Source: Site-B1 sp963827785 (GTDB taxonomy: Bacteria; Bacteroidota; Bacteroidia; Flavobacteriales; Flavobacteriaceae). From it: a stretch of 8,604 bases of DNA. Shown here one piece after another: positions 6,551 through 8,604 of the stretch (its first letter is position 1; the number at the start of each line of letters is the position of its first letter). The stretch spans positions 1 through 8,604 of the forward strand of contig CAWHCT010000036.1 in assembly GCA_963827785.1 (NCBI GenBank), in the 5' to 3' direction. Made by a program: the position numbers and the translations under genes. Below the pieces are notes generated by a model. That model worked only from the letters and a program-made list of their open reading frames with translations. It did no database searches and was not told the DNA's origin.

Positions 6551-8604
6551 ATGATAAAAAATTCAATTTGTGTATTCGTTTGTTTTATCTCAATCATTTC
6601 ATTTGGACAAAATCCAAATAGAAAATATAGGAGTGTAATTGAAAACAAGAATGGAATAGAAGTCAATGTTAGCGATGGTAAATACATTATTCAATTTTAC
6701 ACTTCTAAAATAGTAGAAACCACCTTTCTTCCGCAGGGTGAGGTTTTCAATCCAAATTCTCATGCAGTGGTATTGATGCCGGAACATATTGATGTGGATA
6801 TGTATGAAACCTCTGAGTCAATAAAAATATTTACCGATGGAATAGATATGTCTATTCAAAAGCAGCCATTCCAATTATCGTATTCGTACAATAGTAACCT
6901 GATCATTTCAGAAAAGGATGGATATAAAAAAATTGATTCTGGAGAAGCGATTCAATTTAATTTGACAAATGATGAAGTATTATATGGAGGAGGTGAAAGA
7001 GCTTTAGGAATGAACCGTCGGGGAAATCGTTTAGAACTTTATAACAAGGCTCATTACGGCTATGAAGAACGTTCTGAACTAATGAACTATACAATGCCCG
7101 TAGTTTTATCGTCAAAACAATACATGATTCATTTTGATAATGCACCTATCGGTTATTTAGACTTGGACAGTAAAAAGGACAATACCTTGACCTATGAAAC
7201 AATTTCTGGTCGTAAAACCTACCAGGTAATTGTAGGCGATTCCTGGTTTGACCTTATGGATAATTACACCGATTTAACGGGTAAGCAGCCAATGCCTCCT
7301 CGATGGGCATTGGGTAATTTCTCTAGCCGATTTGGGTATCATTCTCAAAATGAAACAGAAGTTACCATTCAAGTATTTAAAGATGATGAAATTCCGGTAG
7401 ACGCCGTGATTATTGATATTTATTGGTTTGGGAAGGATATAAAAGGACATATGGGTAATTTGGATTGGTTGCGTGATTCTTTTCCTGATCCAAAGAAGAT
7501 GATAAAAGATTTTAGAGATAAAGGAGTAAAAACCATTTTAGTTACCGAACCATTTATTTTAACTACTTCAAAGCGTTGGCAAGAAGCAGTAGATAAAAAT
7601 ATTCTTGCCAAAGATTCCTTGGGGGATCCATATAAATTTGACTTTTATTTTGGAAATACCGGTTTAATAGATGTCTTTAAACCGGAAGGTAAAAAATGGT
7701 TTTGGGATATTTATAAAGGATTGGCAGATTTGGGTGTGGAAGGAGTCTGGGGAGATTTGGGTGAACCGGAAGTGCACCCTTCAGGATTGATCCATGCAAC
7801 CGGAACAGCCGATGAAGTTCATAATATTTATGGCCATGAATGGGCAAAATTAGTATTTGAAGGTTACGAAAATGACTTTCCGAACAAAAGACCATTTATT
7901 TTAATGCGTTCGGGCTATTCCGGATCGCAACGGTTCGGACTTATTCCCTGGTCAGGAGATGTAAACAGATCTTGGGGAGGACTAAAACCACAGACTGAAA
8001 TCGCCTTACAAATGGCAATGCAAGGATTAGGTTATATGCATTCTGACCTTGGTGGATTTGGGGGTGCCAATCTGGATGATGAGCTTTACACACGTTGGCT
8101 TCAATACGGAGTCTTTCAGCCCATATTCAGACCCCATGCTCAGGAAGAAGTGCCAAGCGAACCTGTTTTTAGGGAACCTAAAACAAAGGCTTTGGCCAAA
8201 GAATCCATAGAATTACGCTACAAATTATTACCCTATAATTACAATTTAGCTTTTGAAAATAACCAAAAAGGCACCCCTTTAATGAGGCCTTTGTTTTTTG
8301 AAGAACCGGACAATAAATCCCAGCAGATAAACGCCTCAACTTACTTCTGGGGGAATGATTTTTTAATTTCTCCTATTGTAAGTAAAGGTGCTTCAAAGAA
8401 GGACGTTTATTTTCCAAAAGACAACAATTGGTTCAATTTTTATTCTGATGAAAAAATAGAAGGCGGACAAAATAAAACCATCAATACAAAAGAGAATTTC
8501 ATCCCTGCTTACATAAGAGCCGGAGCTTTCATTCCCATGGTTGAAGTGGTTCAAACTACAGATGATTATTCATTATCTGAATTCGATCTCCACTATTATT
8601 TTGA
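6551..8604 (+). CDS. GH31 alpha-glucosidase / possible alpha-transglucosidase, 3' end cut by the window
   Basis: An exported retaining enzyme acting on non-reducing alpha-glucosyl ends. The open frame begins directly after the GH13 stop with no spacer and runs 684 codons to the window edge without a stop; the final TTGA is not in frame as TGA. Family members are usually around 800 residues, so roughly a hundred residues are missing. A Sec signal peptide covers residues 1-19, with a likely cut between G19 and Q20 (SFG-QN). An N-terminal beta-sandwich (about 25-240) precedes the barrel, which starts near PMPPRW at 247-252. Key residues: D289 in IIDIYWF, nucleophile D402 in WGDLGEPE, R453 in MRSGYSG, acid/base D470 in PWSGD, and H497 in HSDLGG. 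The WGDLGEPE context and the 68-residue nucleophile-to-acid spacing recall the Cellvibrio japonicus Agd31B transglucosidase (D412/D480 from memory), so glucosyl transfer is a real alternative to hydrolysis. Proximal C-terminal beta-sandwich sequence is present; the distal part is lost. Confidence 0.93.
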   Translation, partial: MIKNSICVFVCFISIISFGQNPNRKYRSVIENKNGIEVNVSDGKYIIQFYTSKIVETTFLPQGEVFNPNSHAVVLMPEHIDVDMYETSESIKIFTDGIDMSIQKQPFQLSYSYNSNLIISEKDGYKKIDSGEAIQFNLTNDEVLYGGGERALGMNRRGNRLELYNKAHYGYEERSELMNYTMPVVLSSKQYMIHFDNAPIGYLDLDSKKDNTLTYETISGRKTYQVIVGDSWFDLMDNYTDLTGKQPMPPRWALGNFSSRFGYHSQNETEVTIQVFKDDEIPVDAVIIDIYWFGKDIKGHMGNLDWLRDSFPDPKKMIKDFRDKGVKTILVTEPFILTTSKRWQEAVDKNILAKDSLGDPYKFDFYFGNTGLIDVFKPEGKKWFWDIYKGLADLGVEGVWGDLGEPEVHPSGLIHATGTADEVHNIYGHEWAKLVFEGYENDFPNKRPFILMRSGYSGSQRFGLIPWSGDVNRSWGGLKPQTEIALQMAMQGLGYMHSDLGGFGGANLDDELYTRWLQYGVFQPIFRPHAQEEVPSEPVFREPKTKALAKESIELRYKLLPYNYNLAFENNQKGTPLMRPLFFEEPDNKSQQINASTYFWGNDFLISPIVSKGASKKDVYFPKDNNWFNFYSDEKIEGGQNKTINTKENFIPAYIRAGAFIPMVEVVQTTDDYSLSEFDLHYYF

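Noticed and set aside
1..8604. Defence system, mobile element, CRISPR array or other novel accessory cluster
   Set aside because: Every gene belongs to one sugar-use pathway. I saw no transposase, integrase, spaced direct repeats or tRNA-like element on either strand.

Overview
The window looks like part of a Bacteroidota genome, most likely a flavobacterium. It is AT-rich. The only promoter-like element is of the Bacteroidota TAnnTTTG type, start codons lack Shine-Dalgarno sequences, and the gene set is the maltodextrin-use set familiar from that group. This taxonomic call is inference from style and protein character; no rRNA or other marker is present.

Layout: all genes are on the + strand. 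Positions 1-122 are a non-coding leader with a candidate -7 promoter element (23-30) and three copies of the 9-mer CAAAACTTT, one of them inverted, so that an 11-bp perfect inverted repeat forms (38-48 with 66-76). There follow: an SLC45/GPH-type sugar transporter of the major facilitator superfamily (123-1655), broken by two opposite single-base frameshifts; beta-phosphoglucomutase (1648-2304); a GH65 disaccharide phosphorylase, probably maltose phosphorylase (2304-4610); a GH13 cyclomaltodextrinase/neopullulanase-type lipoprotein (4616-6550); and an exported GH31 alpha-glucosidase or alpha-transglucosidase (6551-8604), which runs off the right edge. Junctions are an 8-nt overlap, a 1-nt overlap, a 5-nt gap and a 0-nt gap, so this reads as one tightly packed operon.

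How it works together: the exported GH13 and GH31 enzymes trim or rearrange alpha-glucans outside the cytoplasm. The transporter would bring maltose across the inner membrane. GH65 would split maltose with phosphate into glucose and beta-glucose-1-phosphate, and beta-phosphoglucomutase would turn the latter into glucose-6-phosphate, saving one ATP per maltose. Every enzyme has its catalytic residues. The only damaged part is the transporter, whose lesions sit in short homopolymer runs and cancel each other, so sequencing or assembly error is as likely as real decay.

I found no mobile element, CRISPR array, RNA gene or terminator, and no strong sign of a wholly new system. The points worth checking are the paired frameshifts, the repeat-rich leader, the extra helix pair in the transporter, and whether the GH31 enzyme is a transglucosidase.
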